46,860 bases of DNA from Chloroflexota bacterium (GCA_024277135.1 JAJRVV010000072.1:1-46860); one strand, 5' to 3'; counted from the stretch's first letter, positions 24,934 to 33,745 are shown. The notes: generated by a model from the sequence alone, not told the origin. A program made the numbers and translations.

Positions 24934-25841
24934 ACAACTTGACTTTGTTCGGCAGCACGGCAGCTTTTGTGTTCTTCGCCTTTTTAATTGGCGAACCGAT
25001 TCTTCGCTGGCTGATCCGGTTGTTTGGCGTATATGCTACCGTCCGCGAAGGCACTTGCCACGTTTATGTGTTGTTCGGCAAAGTGATCGGCGTTTTGACC
25101 GAGCCGGGTCTCCACTTCCTCTGGCTGGAAATCGGACCGCAAGCGATCATTAGCAACTGGTTGGGCAAACGGTACATCCTGGATATGCGGCTGGATCAGC
25201 AGTACTTACGCAGTTTGCCCGTCAATTCCGAAGAAGGCGCGCCCATGGGGATCGGCGTCTGGTACGAAATGTTCATCAGCGATCCGGTGGCCTACCTCTT
25301 CAAAAATACCGATCCGCGCGGGTCGTTGTCGGCCAACGTCAGTAGCGCCACCGTGCGTATGTTGAGCAACATGCCGCTGGAAGATATGCTGACGACGCGC
25401 CACATCATGAGCCGGGCGGTACGGGCGGAAGTGTCGCCCAAATCCCACGAGTGGGGGTATAAGCTCGGTTCGATCTACATCCGCAAGGTGCATTTCCGCG
25501 ATCAGGGCATGATCCGGCAGATTGAAGAGAAGGTGGTCAACCGGCTGCGACAGGTGACGTCGGCGATTCGCCAGGATGGGGTTAACCGGGTGAGCATCAT
25601 CACCAATTCGGCGGAGCGGCGGGCGGCGGTGGAGTTTGCCAAAGCGCACGCCATGCGGCCGCAGATCGTGGGCGCGGCGCTACAAGAGATTGGGCGCGAT
25701 GAGGAGGTCTCCAAAGCGATGTTTGAGATTCTGGAGGTGGAGAATATCTTGAAGAATGAAGGGCGGATTGCCTTGATTCCCAAGCAGAGCGAGCTGCTGG
25801 CGCAGTTGTTGGCGGCGCAGACGGCCGTTTCATCCAATTGA
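24930..25841 (+). CDS. SPFH/band 7 domain membrane protein (second of a pair)
   Basis: A 303-residue partner of the preceding protein. It has an N-terminal membrane segment (about 6-30, GSTAAFVFFAFLIGEPILRWLIRLFG), then the band 7 region: TVREGTCHVYVLFGKVIGVLTEPGLHFLW, GIGVWYEMFISDPVAYLFKNTDP and VSSATVRMLSNMPLEDMLTTRHIM. It ends in a helical C-terminus (AAVEFAKAHAMRPQIVGAALQEIG). The start overlaps the upstream stop (ATGA). Two different SPFH proteins in one transcript recall HflK-HflC, but the sequences are divergent and the role here is unknown; membrane organisation or protease control is inference. A strong hairpin follows. Confidence 0.82.
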   Translation: MNNLTLFGSTAAFVFFAFLIGEPILRWLIRLFGVYATVREGTCHVYVLFGKVIGVLTEPGLHFLWLEIGPQAIISNWLGKRYILDMRLDQQYLRSLPVNSEEGAPMGIGVWYEMFISDPVAYLFKNTDPRGSLSANVSSATVRMLSNMPLEDMLTTRHIMSRAVRAEVSPKSHEWGYKLGSIYIRKVHFRDQGMIRQIEEKVVNRLRQVTSAIRQDGVNRVSIITNSAERRAAVEFAKAHAMRPQIVGAALQEIGRDEEVSKAMFEILEVENILKNEGRIALIPKQSELLAQLLAAQTAVSSN

Positions 25842-25893
25842 GATGGCGAGTTAGGGAATTTTGACGGCCGTTGAAACGGCAAAAACGAACCTA

Positions 25894-25941
25894 AAAAGGG
25901 GGATGGAAACAGCGCGACGCAAACCTTTCCATCCCCCTTTT
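25894..25941. terminator. Long hairpin terminator after the SPFH pair
   Basis: AAAAGGGGGATGGAAA (25894-25909) pairs perfectly with TTTCCATCCCCCTTTT (25926-25941) around a 16-base loop. The T-run at the end of the right arm fits termination of the plus-strand SPFH transcript. The A-run on the left would serve the other strand, but no gene converges here. Confidence 0.8.
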
Positions 25942-26081
25942 CCCTGTGGTATACTTTGCCCACCTTTTAACAAAACAAACCATTGGTTAGCCGTTGAGAC
26001 CAGAGCGGCTTCAGAATAGATGAAATTCCTCTGCGCCCTCTGTGGCTAAAGACAAATCACCTTCCAGGAGGCTGAATAAAA

Positions 26082-26993
26082 TTGAAACATTTCCTCAGCA
26101 TTGCCGACCATACGCCAGACGAATTACATAATCTGTTAGACCTGGCCGTTCAACTCAAAGATGAGTGGCGCCGCGGCGGTAACAAACCTATCCTCAAGGG
26201 CAAAAGCCTGGCCCTGGTATTTCAAAAACCATCTTTGCGTACCCGCGTCTCTTTCGAGATGGGCATGGTGCATTTGGGCGGCTACGCCTTGTACCTGTCC
26301 CCCAACGAAATCAAAATGGGCGGCCGGGAAAGCGTACCCGATGTGGCGCGGGTGCTGTCCGGCTACGTAGATGGCATTATGGCCCGCGTTTTTGACCACG
26401 AACACATTTTGCAGTTGGCCGAGTATGGCTCGGTGCCGATCATCAATGGTTTGTCCGACTACAACCATCCGGCGCAGGCGTTGGCCGACATGTTGACGGC
26501 GCTGGAATACAAGGGCAAGTTGGCCGGCCTGAAGATGGCGTATGTGGGCGATGGCAATAATGTCACCCGTTCGCTGTTGTTTGCCGCCGCCAAGCTGGGC
26601 ATGCACTTCTCGGCGGCTGCGCCGGCCGGCTATCAGTTATCGGAAGATGATTTGGCGTTGGGCCGCCAGTTTGCCCAAGATACATTGGTGGAGCAGGGAA
26701 CAGACCCGGTGACGGCCGTTACTGACGCCGACATCATCTACACCGACGTGTGGACCAGCATGGGTCAGGAAGCCGAGACCCAGAAACGGCTTCAACTCTT
26801 TCCGCCCTATCAGATCAACCAGGCTCTAGTAGCCAAAGCCAAACCAGATTGCATCGTCATGCATTGCCTGCCCGCCCATCGCGGCGAAGAAATCACCGAC
26901 GAAGTCGCCGACGGGCCAAACTCTGTCTTGTTCCCGCAAGCCGAAAATCGGATGCACGCCCAAAAAGCGATTCTGGCCGCTTTGTTAACCTAA
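26082..26993 (+). CDS. argF: Ornithine carbamoyltransferase
   Basis: A 303-residue enzyme of arginine synthesis joining ornithine and carbamoyl phosphate to citrulline. The carbamoyl-phosphate loop is SLRTR (51-55; the usual second residue is Thr), with HPAQA at 129-133. The ornithine-specific motifs are SMGQE (226-230) and [10 protein letters not shown] (261-270). This separates it from aspartate carbamoyltransferase. The start is TTG with AGGAGG nine bases upstream and no better ATG. No other arginine genes are adjacent, so the pathway is scattered. A hairpin separates it from the TPR gene, 60 bases on. Confidence 0.95.
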   Translation: MKHFLSIADHTPDELHNLLDLAVQLKDEWRRGGNKPILKGKSLALVFQKPSLRTRVSFEMGMVHLGGYALYLSPNEIKMGGRESVPDVARVLSGYVDGIMARVFDHEHILQLAEYGSVPIINGLSDYNHPAQALADMLTALEYKGKLAGLKMAYVGDGNNVTRSLLFAAAKLGMHFSAAAPAGYQLSEDDLALGRQFAQDTLVEQGTDPVTAVTDADIIYTDVWTSMGQEAETQKRLQLFPPYQINQALVAKAKPDCIVMHCLPAHRGEEITDEVADGPNSVLFPQAENRMHAQKAILAALLT

Positions 26994-27009
26994 ACCCATC
27001 TTGTCCACA

Positions 27010-27040
27010 GTGATTGTTTCCATAATAAGGAAACGATCAC
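27010..27040. terminator. Hairpin between argF and the TPR gene
   Basis: GTGATTGTTTCC (27010-27021) and GGAAACGATCAC (27029-27040) form a 12-bp stem with one G-U pair and an ATAATAA loop. No T-run follows (CCCTAATTG), so it may be an operator, an mRNA-processing site or a weak terminator before the TPR-cdaA-cdaR set. Confidence 0.45.
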
Positions 27041-27053
27041 CCCTAATTGAAAC

Positions 27054-29333
27054 ATGACAAATCGCGCCCGTTTTGAAGCAGCATTAAATCGAGGTCACTC
27101 CTTCATCTGGGATCAACAGTGGCAAAACGCCATTGCCGAATTCCAGGAGGCGATCAAACTCGCCCCCAAAGAGCCATCCGCCTACGATGGGTTAGGAACG
27201 GCGCTGCTAGAGTTGGAACAAATGGAGGAAGCCCTGACCAGCTTCAAGCAAGCGGCGCGCTATTCGCGCGGCAACATTATCTACCTGCGCAAAGTAGCCG
27301 ATGTGCAGGAGCGGCTCAATAATTTCAGCGAGGCGGGCCGCACCTATATGGCTATCGGCGAAGTGGAATTGAGCCGCCGCCGCTTAAATGAAGCCATGGA
27401 CAACTGGCATCGCGCCATCAGCCTGGAGCCAAACCTGTTCCGGGCGCACCAACGGTTGGCTTCCATTTACCAGCGGCAGGGAGCGGTGCGCAACGCTATC
27501 CAGGAATACCTGGCTATCGCCCAGATTTTGCAGCGACAGGAAGAGGCAGACAAAGCGCTGCAAGCGTGCCAACTGGCTCTGCAATTAGACCCCCGTAATC
27601 CTGACGTATTGACTGCTATCGAAAAGATCAAGCAAAATGAACCTTTGTTTGATGAGAAAGAACCCATGCCAATAGTGCAGTCCAGCGGCACAGGGATGAC
27701 TGGTTTGCTCCATCGGGTGTCTGGGACGAATGGCGAGAACAATGGACAATTGGAACGGCAGGGATCAGATACCGCCCAACCTGTACAAGATGCCCGGCGC
27801 ATGGCGATGGAGGAGTTGGCGGATGGCCTCTTTGCCGACAGTGATGATGAGGAATTTGATCGGCGCAAAATGGAGCGGGTACGCCTTATTGGGCAAGCGC
27901 TGGATTACCAACGGCGGGGTATGGTCAATGAAGCTATCAGCGCCTACGAGCAGGCGATGGCTTCGGGTGAGGACAGCAAGGCGGCGCACTTTAACCTGGG
28001 ATTACTTTATCAGGATAAACTCCGGTTTGAAGACGCCATCCACGAATTTGAATATGCGGTACAGGACAGTGAATATCGGTTAGCCAGTTATTTTGCTTTG
28101 GGGGAATCGTACCGGGCGCGAGGCGGGATTGATAAAGCCGTAGAGTATTTCATCAAAGTGCTCCAAATTGTGGACTTAAAAACTGTCCAGCATGGACAGG
28201 CTGACCGGCTGATTGAACTATATGAAAACCTGGCTGATGGTCTGGTGACGAAAGGGGAGCGGGAGCAAGCGACTGATTTTGCCAATGCGTTGGTTGATTT
28301 CCTCAGCCATAAAGGATGGGAGGATAAAGTCAAGGAGGCGCGGCGGCGGTTGGACTCGATTTCGGACGCGGGCATGATGATCCTGGGGGATGTACTCACG
28401 GCCGGATCGGAGCAGGTGTTGGAATCGCTTTATTTGAGCCAGGAATTTGCCCGGCGAGGAATGTACAACACAGCCATTGAAGAGACGTATCGCGCCATTC
28501 AGCTTTCGCCGGATTATTTGCCGGCACACATTCAATTGGCCGAGGTGCTGGCCAAGCAGGGGCGCGCGCAAGCGTCAGCGACCAAGTTTGGGGTGGTGGG
28601 CGACACCTATCGCATGCGGGGCGACATGAACAGCGCCATCGTCACTTATGAAAAGGTGGCGGAGTTGTCGCCCTTGGATTTGAAGATTCGCACCCGTTTG
28701 ATTGATTTGTTGAAGGAACATGGACAAATTGAGCGAGCATTAGAACATTACCTGGCGATGGGCGAGGGGTATTACCAGTTGGCCCAGTTGGATAAAGCGC
28801 GGGAGACGTATCAGGAAACGTTGAAGTTGGCGCAGCGCGGTTCGGTGGATGACATCTGGAAGGCGCGGACGCTGCGGTTGATGGCGGACATTGATATGCA
28901 GCGCTTTGATTGGAAGCGGGCGATTTCGGCCTATCGGGAACTGCGAAAGCTGGAGCCGGAAGATGAGGGGTTGGCGATTACGCTGGTGGACTTATATTTT
29001 CGGGTGGGGCAGCCGGTGAGCGGCGTGCGCGAACTGGATAAGTATTTGAGCCAATTGGTACAGAGCGGACGCAGCGCCAAGGTGGTGGCGATTTTGGAAG
29101 ATATGGTCAAGCAACGGCCGTCTGACGCCAATTTGGTGGACCGCCTCTCCCGGCTTTATGCCCAGCAGAAGCGCATGGATGAAGCCGTTAAATTACTTGA
29201 CAAACTGGGGGAATCCCAGATGGAAGCAGGCGAATCGGATAAAGCGGTGAAGACCATCGGAAAAATCATCAAGCTGCAACCGGCGAATGTGGAAAGTTAT
29301 AAACAATTATTGAGCCAGTTGAGACGGGCATAA
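27054..29333 (+). CDS. Large tetratricopeptide-repeat protein in the c-di-AMP operon
   Basis: A 759-residue cytoplasmic protein made almost wholly of TPR helices. A first block covers about 1-190, with units such as AIAEFQEAIKLAPKEPSAYDGLG and AMDNWHRAISLEPNLFRAHQRLA. An acidic, low-complexity linker fills about 195-265 (ADGLFADSDDEEFDRRK). A long second block covers 275-759. There is no signal peptide, membrane helix or catalytic motif, so it should be a scaffold or adaptor. Its TAA is directly followed by the GTG of cdaA with no spacer, so the genes are translationally linked. A role in recruiting or regulating the diadenylate cyclase or a c-di-AMP-dependent process is inference; TPR proteins of this kind also serve in secretion or cell-envelope assembly. 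Confidence 0.8.
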   Translation: MTNRARFEAALNRGHSFIWDQQWQNAIAEFQEAIKLAPKEPSAYDGLGTALLELEQMEEALTSFKQAARYSRGNIIYLRKVADVQERLNNFSEAGRTYMAIGEVELSRRRLNEAMDNWHRAISLEPNLFRAHQRLASIYQRQGAVRNAIQEYLAIAQILQRQEEADKALQACQLALQLDPRNPDVLTAIEKIKQNEPLFDEKEPMPIVQSSGTGMTGLLHRVSGTNGENNGQLERQGSDTAQPVQDARRMAMEELADGLFADSDDEEFDRRKMERVRLIGQALDYQRRGMVNEAISAYEQAMASGEDSKAAHFNLGLLYQDKLRFEDAIHEFEYAVQDSEYRLASYFALGESYRARGGIDKAVEYFIKVLQIVDLKTVQHGQADRLIELYENLADGLVTKGEREQATDFANALVDFLSHKGWEDKVKEARRRLDSISDAGMMILGDVLTAGSEQVLESLYLSQEFARRGMYNTAIEETYRAIQLSPDYLPAHIQLAEVLAKQGRAQASATKFGVVGDTYRMRGDMNSAIVTYEKVAELSPLDLKIRTRLIDLLKEHGQIERALEHYLAMGEGYYQLAQLDKARETYQETLKLAQRGSVDDIWKARTLRLMADIDMQRFDWKRAISAYRELRKLEPEDEGLAITLVDLYFRVGQPVSGVRELDKYLSQLVQSGRSAKVVAILEDMVKQRPSDANLVDRLSRLYAQQKRMDEAVKLLDKLGESQMEAGESDKAVKTIGKIIKLQPANVESYKQLLSQLRRA

Positions 29334-30131
29334 GTGGAAACCGCGGTTGATTATCTGAGCCGGTTAGACCTGGTAGGCGCGCTGGATATTTTGTTGGTGA
29401 CGGCCGTCATCTACAGCGTTTTCATCCTCATTCGCGGCACGCGGGCGGTACAGGTGCTGCGCGGCTTCATCGGTCTGGCCCTCATCGTCGCTTTGCTGGC
29501 CGATGTCATCGAATTGCCCGCCTTTCGTTGGCTGGTGAGCCGGATTTTACCCACCCTGTTGTTATCCATCCCCATCATTTTCCAACCAGAATTACGCCGG
29601 GCGTTGGAACAATTGGGCCGCACCGGTTCCATCTTGCGCCTCTTTCGCCGCAGCCGGGAAAATCCGGCCATCAAAGCGGTTAAAGATGCCAGCCATCACT
29701 TGTCCCAACGACGGCATGGGGCGCTGATTGTTTTTGAGCGGGACACAGGACTGCAAGAGTACATTGATACTGGCGTTGTGCTGAACGCCGAAGTGTCCCC
29801 TGAACTGCTGATGACAATTTTTAATAAGCATACTGAACTGCACGACGGGGCCATTATCATTCGCAATGGAAATATTATGGCGGCCGCTTGCGTGATGCCG
29901 CTTTCCACCAGCAGCCTCACCGACCGGAAGATGGGGTTGCGCCACCGGGCCGGTTTGGGTATCAGCGAGGTGAGCGACGCCATTGCCGTGATCGTGTCGG
30001 AAGAGACGGGGCAGATTTCCATTGCGGATAACGGCCGTATCATTCGCCGTCTCGATCCTTCTCGCCTGGATGCCATTTTGGATAAGTATTTGCAGAACCG
30101 CCCCATCCGACAGGGAGGCCAGACCACATGA
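29334..30131 (+). CDS. cdaA: Membrane diadenylate cyclase CdaA
   Basis: A 265-residue enzyme making cyclic di-AMP from two ATP. It has N-terminal hydrophobic helices (about 16-85, with ALDILLVTAVIYSVFILIRGT and FRWLVSRILPTLLLSIPIIFQPELR) as in CdaA/YbbP. The DAC domain follows, with GALIVFER (129-136), the catalytic DGA (171-173, ELHDGAIII) and the RHR motif (203-205, GLRHRAGLG). The start is GTG directly after the TPR stop codon. It overlaps the cdaR-like gene by ATGA. In many bacteria cdaA-cdaR is followed by glmM; here a toxin-antitoxin pair follows instead. Likely roles are control of osmolytes and wall synthesis. Confidence 0.95.
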   Translation: METAVDYLSRLDLVGALDILLVTAVIYSVFILIRGTRAVQVLRGFIGLALIVALLADVIELPAFRWLVSRILPTLLLSIPIIFQPELRRALEQLGRTGSILRLFRRSRENPAIKAVKDASHHLSQRRHGALIVFERDTGLQEYIDTGVVLNAEVSPELLMTIFNKHTELHDGAIIIRNGNIMAAACVMPLSTSSLTDRKMGLRHRAGLGISEVSDAIAVIVSEETGQISIADNGRIIRRLDPSRLDAILDKYLQNRPIRQGGQTT

Positions 30132-31519
30132 TCAAAGCCTTCCGGTTTGTTCTGGAAAACCTGTTTACCTTGCTGTTGTCGCTGATGCTGGCGGTTCTCA
30201 TCTGGGCCAGCGCCGTGCGCGAAGAAGACCCGATCCAGCGCGAGTTCTTGCCGGTTCCCATCAATTTTGTGGGGCAGATGGAAGGCAGTTTAATGCAGGA
30301 GCCGGAGAATCCTGCCAGCCGCGCGGTGCAGATCATTTTTGAAGGGCCGGCTTCCATCGTCACCGGCATGACGGCCGCTGACTTTTCGGCGACGGTGGAT
30401 TTGAGCCAGATTGTTTTTGGCCAGGATACGGCCGTGCCCGTCTTCGTCCAGCCCAAAAACAGCGATGTTATCCTACTCTCCCAATCGCCCGAACAAATCA
30501 ATGTGCGGGTGGAACAAATCGTCACCCATGATGTGCCTGTTTTGTTGGATGTGCGCGGCGAAGTGGCCCGGGGGCATACCCAGGGAGAAGCGTTACTCAA
30601 CCCAGAAACCATCACCATCGCCGGGCCGGAGTCGGTGGTGTCCTCGTTTGATTTCGCCCGCGTCACCATCTTTCTCAACGGAGACAAGCAGACCTTCTTT
30701 GATGCGCCGCAGCCCATCTTCTACGACAAGCAAGGGCGCGTGGCCAGTATTGGCAATTTGACGCTCAGCGCCGAACAGGTGGAAGTGACGATCCCCATCA
30801 GCGAATCGGCCGGGTTTGGCGAGAAAATCATCACCGCCGATCTAGTGGGGGAACCAGCTCCCGGCTACCGTATTTTAAGCGTCGAGGTCGAGCCGCTTAG
30901 CGTGTTGGTGCAGGGGACGCCCAGCCGAGTGAAAAGCCTGGCCAATGTGAACACCGAGCCAATTGACATCACCGGGTTGACTGAATCTATCCGCCAGCAG
31001 GTGGCGTTGGCGCTGCCGGAAAGGGTGGAGTTAGACGAAGCGGTTGAGATTTTTGTGACGATTGAAATCGAGCCGTTCCGCTCTACCAGTTCGATCCAAC
31101 GGCCGGTAGAGCTGCAAGGGTTGAGCGAAGAATTGACGGCCATCGTTGATCCCACTGAAGTGCGGGTCATCCTCTTTGGGCCGCTGCCGGTGCTGGACGC
31201 CTTGCAAGACAGCGAAGTGCGGGTAACGGTGGATTTATTTGGCCTGGAGGTGGGCGTTCACAGTCTGGAACCCAGCGTCACCCTGCCGGATCGGGGTATC
31301 GAACTGCGTTCTATGCAGCCAGCCCAAGTGACGGTCGAGATCGCCCAGGCGATCACGATCACGGCCGGGCTGACAGAAACTTTGGAGACGGCCGTGCCCA
31401 CCCCATCACCAACCCCCAGCCCATCCCCCGCTTTGCCCATGCTGGCAGCGGGGGGATTGCTTGCGCTCTTACCTATCGCGCGACAGGGTCGCAAGTTTGC
31501 TGACAATCACATGCGTTGA
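30128..31519 (+). CDS. CdaR-like YbbR-domain protein, probable regulator of CdaA
   Basis: A 463-residue protein. The N-terminal membrane helix (about 11-30, NLFTLLLSLMLAVLIWASAV) is followed by several YbbR repeats of about 80-90 residues, for example VRVEQIVTHDVPVLLDVRGEVARG and VEVEPLSVLVQGTPSRVKSLANVNTEPIDITGLTES. CdaR controls the cyclase through the membrane with its YbbR domains outside. The tail is unusual: a Pro/Ser/Thr linker (TPSPTPSPSP), a short hydrophobic stretch (MLAAGGLLALLPIA) and a basic end, which may be a second membrane anchor. The start overlaps cdaA by ATGA. No glmM gene follows. Confidence 0.88.
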   Translation: MIKAFRFVLENLFTLLLSLMLAVLIWASAVREEDPIQREFLPVPINFVGQMEGSLMQEPENPASRAVQIIFEGPASIVTGMTAADFSATVDLSQIVFGQDTAVPVFVQPKNSDVILLSQSPEQINVRVEQIVTHDVPVLLDVRGEVARGHTQGEALLNPETITIAGPESVVSSFDFARVTIFLNGDKQTFFDAPQPIFYDKQGRVASIGNLTLSAEQVEVTIPISESAGFGEKIITADLVGEPAPGYRILSVEVEPLSVLVQGTPSRVKSLANVNTEPIDITGLTESIRQQVALALPERVELDEAVEIFVTIEIEPFRSTSSIQRPVELQGLSEELTAIVDPTEVRVILFGPLPVLDALQDSEVRVTVDLFGLEVGVHSLEPSVTLPDRGIELRSMQPAQVTVEIAQAITITAGLTETLETAVPTPSPTPSPSPALPMLAAGGLLALLPIARQGRKFADNHMR

Positions 31520-31536
31520 CATTTCTGCTTGATGCG

Positions 31537-31554
31537 GTTATCATTTATGATAAC
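31537..31554. promoter_or_regulatory. Candidate operator of the first toxin-antitoxin locus
   Basis: GTTATCAT-TT-ATGATAAC is a perfect inverted repeat of two 8-base arms with a 2-base centre. It ends 12 bases before the toxin ATG, where an autoregulatory antitoxin would bind. The second toxin locus has its own perfect palindrome in the same relative place. Confidence 0.55.
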
Positions 31555-31566
31555 ATACCGTGACCT

Positions 31567-31887
31567 ATGCAGTGGAAAACAACTTTTTATAGCGAGCGAG
31601 TAGAAAAGGAAACATTATCTTTTCCTGCCGGGATTCTGGCTAATTTGTTGCATATTCTTGAAATGATAGAGGAACTTGGCCCCAACTTAGGCAGGCCATA
31701 CACGGCGACAATGGGGAAAGGGCTTTATGAAATTCGAGCAAGAGGACAGGAAGGAATAGGTCGTTCGCTTTTTTGCACTGTTAAAGGAAGAGAAGTGATC
31801 ATTCTCCATTCGTTTATAAAAAAGACACAAAAAACGCCACAAAAAGAAGCGCAATTGGCCAGAAGAAGAATGAAGGAGGTGAAATAA
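31567..31887 (+). CDS. HigB/RelE-type toxin (phage Gp49-like family)
   Basis: A 106-residue basic protein with the Gp49/HigB pattern: EELGPNLGRPYTATMGKGLYEIRARGQEGIGR, then FCTVKGREVIILHSFIKKTQKTPQKE, and an Ala/Arg/Lys tail. Such toxins are ribosome-dependent mRNA interferases. The toxin precedes its antitoxin, as in higBA loci. One base separates its stop from the antitoxin ATG, and the antitoxin's strong ribosome site (AAGGAGGTG) is inside the toxin end. Local base use is clearly more A+T-rich than the neighbours, suggesting transfer. A paralogue lies at the right end of the window. Confidence 0.88.
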   Translation: MQWKTTFYSERVEKETLSFPAGILANLLHILEMIEELGPNLGRPYTATMGKGLYEIRARGQEGIGRSLFCTVKGREVIILHSFIKKTQKTPQKEAQLARRRMKEVK

Positions 31888-31888
31888 G

Positions 31889-32194
31889 ATGGCGCGCCCC
31901 ACTTTTCAAGAATTCAAAAAAAAGGCATTAAGCAATCCAGAAGTCAAAAAATCGTATGAATCGCTTTCTGTCGCTTATGGCTTGAGAAAGAGGTTAATCG
32001 CCCTCCGCAAAGAAGCTGGATTGACTCAAGAAAATTTAGCTGAAATACTGCATACGAAAAAAAGCAATATCTCTCGCCTGGAGAATGTAAATTCAAAAAT
32101 ATCTCCCAAACTGTCAACCATAGAGGAGTATGCAAAAGCAGTTGGGTACAAGGTGGAAATACGTTTTGTTCCACAATCATCCCAAATCCCATAA
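31889..32194 (+). CDS. HTH (XRE-type) antitoxin, HigA-like
   Basis: A 101-residue antitoxin. The N-terminal helix (FQEFKKKALSNPEVKKSYESLS) is typical for antitoxins of Gp49-type toxins. The helix-turn-helix covers about 32-88: LIALRKEAGLTQENLAEILHTKKSNISRLENV, with LSTIEEYAKAVGYKVEIRFV at the end. It should neutralise the preceding toxin and repress the pair through the palindrome upstream. The ribosome site AAGGAGGTG is much stronger than that of the toxin, fitting antitoxin excess. Confidence 0.9.
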   Translation: MARPTFQEFKKKALSNPEVKKSYESLSVAYGLRKRLIALRKEAGLTQENLAEILHTKKSNISRLENVNSKISPKLSTIEEYAKAVGYKVEIRFVPQSSQIP

Positions 32195-32290
32195 CAGCCA
32201 GGGTGAGATACATTTAAGATCAGCGCTTGTTCCGCCAAGACCCGATAGTTTTTTGAGCAGGTCGTTCATCACAGGCGAAAATTATAAATT

Positions 32291-33655
32291 ATGAGTCAAA
32301 AAGCATTGGTCGCCCTGGTGGGGCGGCCCAACGTAGGCAAATCTACCCTGTTCAATCGCATCGTCGGCCGGCGCATGGCCGTTGTTTCTGATGTGGCCGG
32401 CACCACCCGCGACCGGTTGTATGCCGAGTCGGAATGGGGCGGGGCGGCGTTTGCCCTGGTGGATACCGGCGGCATTGAGCTGACATCCGGCTGGCACACG
32501 GAGCCGTTGTCGGAAGATTCGGCGCGGTTTTTGCCCATGATCCGGCAGCAAGCCAGCGTGGCCATCCAGGACGCGGATGTGGTGGTGCAGGTGGTGGACG
32601 GCCGTGTCGGTGTCACCGCCGCCGATAGAGAAGTGGCCGACATATTGCGCCAATCGGAAAAGCCTGTCTTGATCGCCGCCAACAAGCTGGAATCAAGCAA
32701 AATGCGGGACGGCGCTTACGAATTTTATGAGTTGGCGCTGGGGTCGGTGTTTCCCGTTTCCGCTTTGCACGGCTCAGGTTCGGGCGATTTGTTGGATGCG
32801 ATTGTGGACGCGATTCCGGCGACGGCCGTCAGCGACGACGAAGACGAATCCATCAAGATCGCCATTCTGGGGCGGCCCAACGCTGGCAAATCCACCCTGC
32901 TCAATAAACTAATCGGCGAGGAACGCGCCATTGTCAGCCCCATTCCCGGCACCACCCGCGACGCCACCGATACCAAACTCAAATATCACGGCCAGGAGTT
33001 CACTCTGATTGACACCGCCGGTATTCGGCGACGGGGCAAAATCGATCCCGGCGTGGAAAAATACAGCGTTTTGCGCGCCATCAAAGCGTTATCGCGGGCG
33101 GATGTGGCGTTGCTGCTGGTGGACGCCACCGAAGGGATGACGGCGCAGGACGCCCATATTGCTGGGATGCTGGGCAACGAATCGGCCGGCGTGGTGGTGT
33201 TGGTGAACAAATGGGACGACGTGGAAAAAGACACGCATACCATGCATCAGCACGAAGCTGAGGTGCGGAATGCGCTCAATTTCCTGCCCTTTGCGCCGGT
33301 CTTGTTCATTTCAGCCAAGACGGGACAGCGCGTGGGCAAAATTTTGCCGCTGGCGCTGACCGTGAATGAAGCCCGCCATCAGCGCATACCCACATCGGCG
33401 CTAAACAAGTTGATGCGGGATGCCACGACTACCCACCCACCCCCCGGCAAAAGCGGCGTTCGCGTCAAGTTTTTCTACGCCACCCAAGCCAGCGTGGCCC
33501 CGCCCGCCTTCATCTTTTTTGTGAACAAACCGGCGTGGGTGCATTTCAGCTACCAGCGGTATCTGGAGAACCGGATTCGGGAAGCGTTTGATTTCACCGG
33601 CACGCCCATCAAGCTCATTTTCCGCCCCCGCAGCGAAGACCGATTTGGCAAGTAA
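32291..33655 (+). CDS. der: Ribosome-assembly GTPase Der (EngA)
   Basis: A 454-residue double GTPase needed for large-subunit maturation. The first G domain has G1 GRPNVGKS (11-18), G2/G3 GTTRDR and DTGG, and G4 as NKLE (131-134), where nearly all homologues have NKxD. The second has GRPNAGKS (194-201), GTTRDATDT, DTAGIRRRGK and a normal NKWD. A C-terminal KH-like domain follows (about 365-454, GVRVKFFYATQASVAPPAFIFFVN). A Glu for Asp at G4 should still pair with guanine but may lower affinity. The gene stands alone, between the toxin-antitoxin pair and a convergent DUF3352 gene. Confidence 0.95.
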   Translation: MSQKALVALVGRPNVGKSTLFNRIVGRRMAVVSDVAGTTRDRLYAESEWGGAAFALVDTGGIELTSGWHTEPLSEDSARFLPMIRQQASVAIQDADVVVQVVDGRVGVTAADREVADILRQSEKPVLIAANKLESSKMRDGAYEFYELALGSVFPVSALHGSGSGDLLDAIVDAIPATAVSDDEDESIKIAILGRPNAGKSTLLNKLIGEERAIVSPIPGTTRDATDTKLKYHGQEFTLIDTAGIRRRGKIDPGVEKYSVLRAIKALSRADVALLLVDATEGMTAQDAHIAGMLGNESAGVVVLVNKWDDVEKDTHTMHQHEAEVRNALNFLPFAPVLFISAKTGQRVGKILPLALTVNEARHQRIPTSALNKLMRDATTTHPPPGKSGVRVKFFYATQASVAPPAFIFFVNKPAWVHFSYQRYLENRIREAFDFTGTPIKLIFRPRSEDRFGK

Positions 33656-33656
33656 C

Positions 33657-33737
33657 CAGTAACCAGTAATCAGTGGGCGTTTGCCGGAGGTAGACTACGC
33701 TGATAGCTGAACACTGAATACTGAACACTGAATACTG
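33657..33737. repeat. Heptamer-built inverted element at a convergent junction
   Basis: The gap between der and the convergent DUF3352 gene starts with AACCAGT, AACCAGT, AATCAGT and ends with CTGAACA, CTGAATA, CTGAACA, CTGAATA, CTGA. Outer arms CAGTAATCAGTG (33664-33675) and CACTGAATACTG (33726-33737) are inverted with one mismatch. The same arm recurs at 40564-40624, also between convergent genes. It may serve as a two-way terminator. Confidence 0.75.
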
Positions 33738-33745
33738 ATTTTTAG

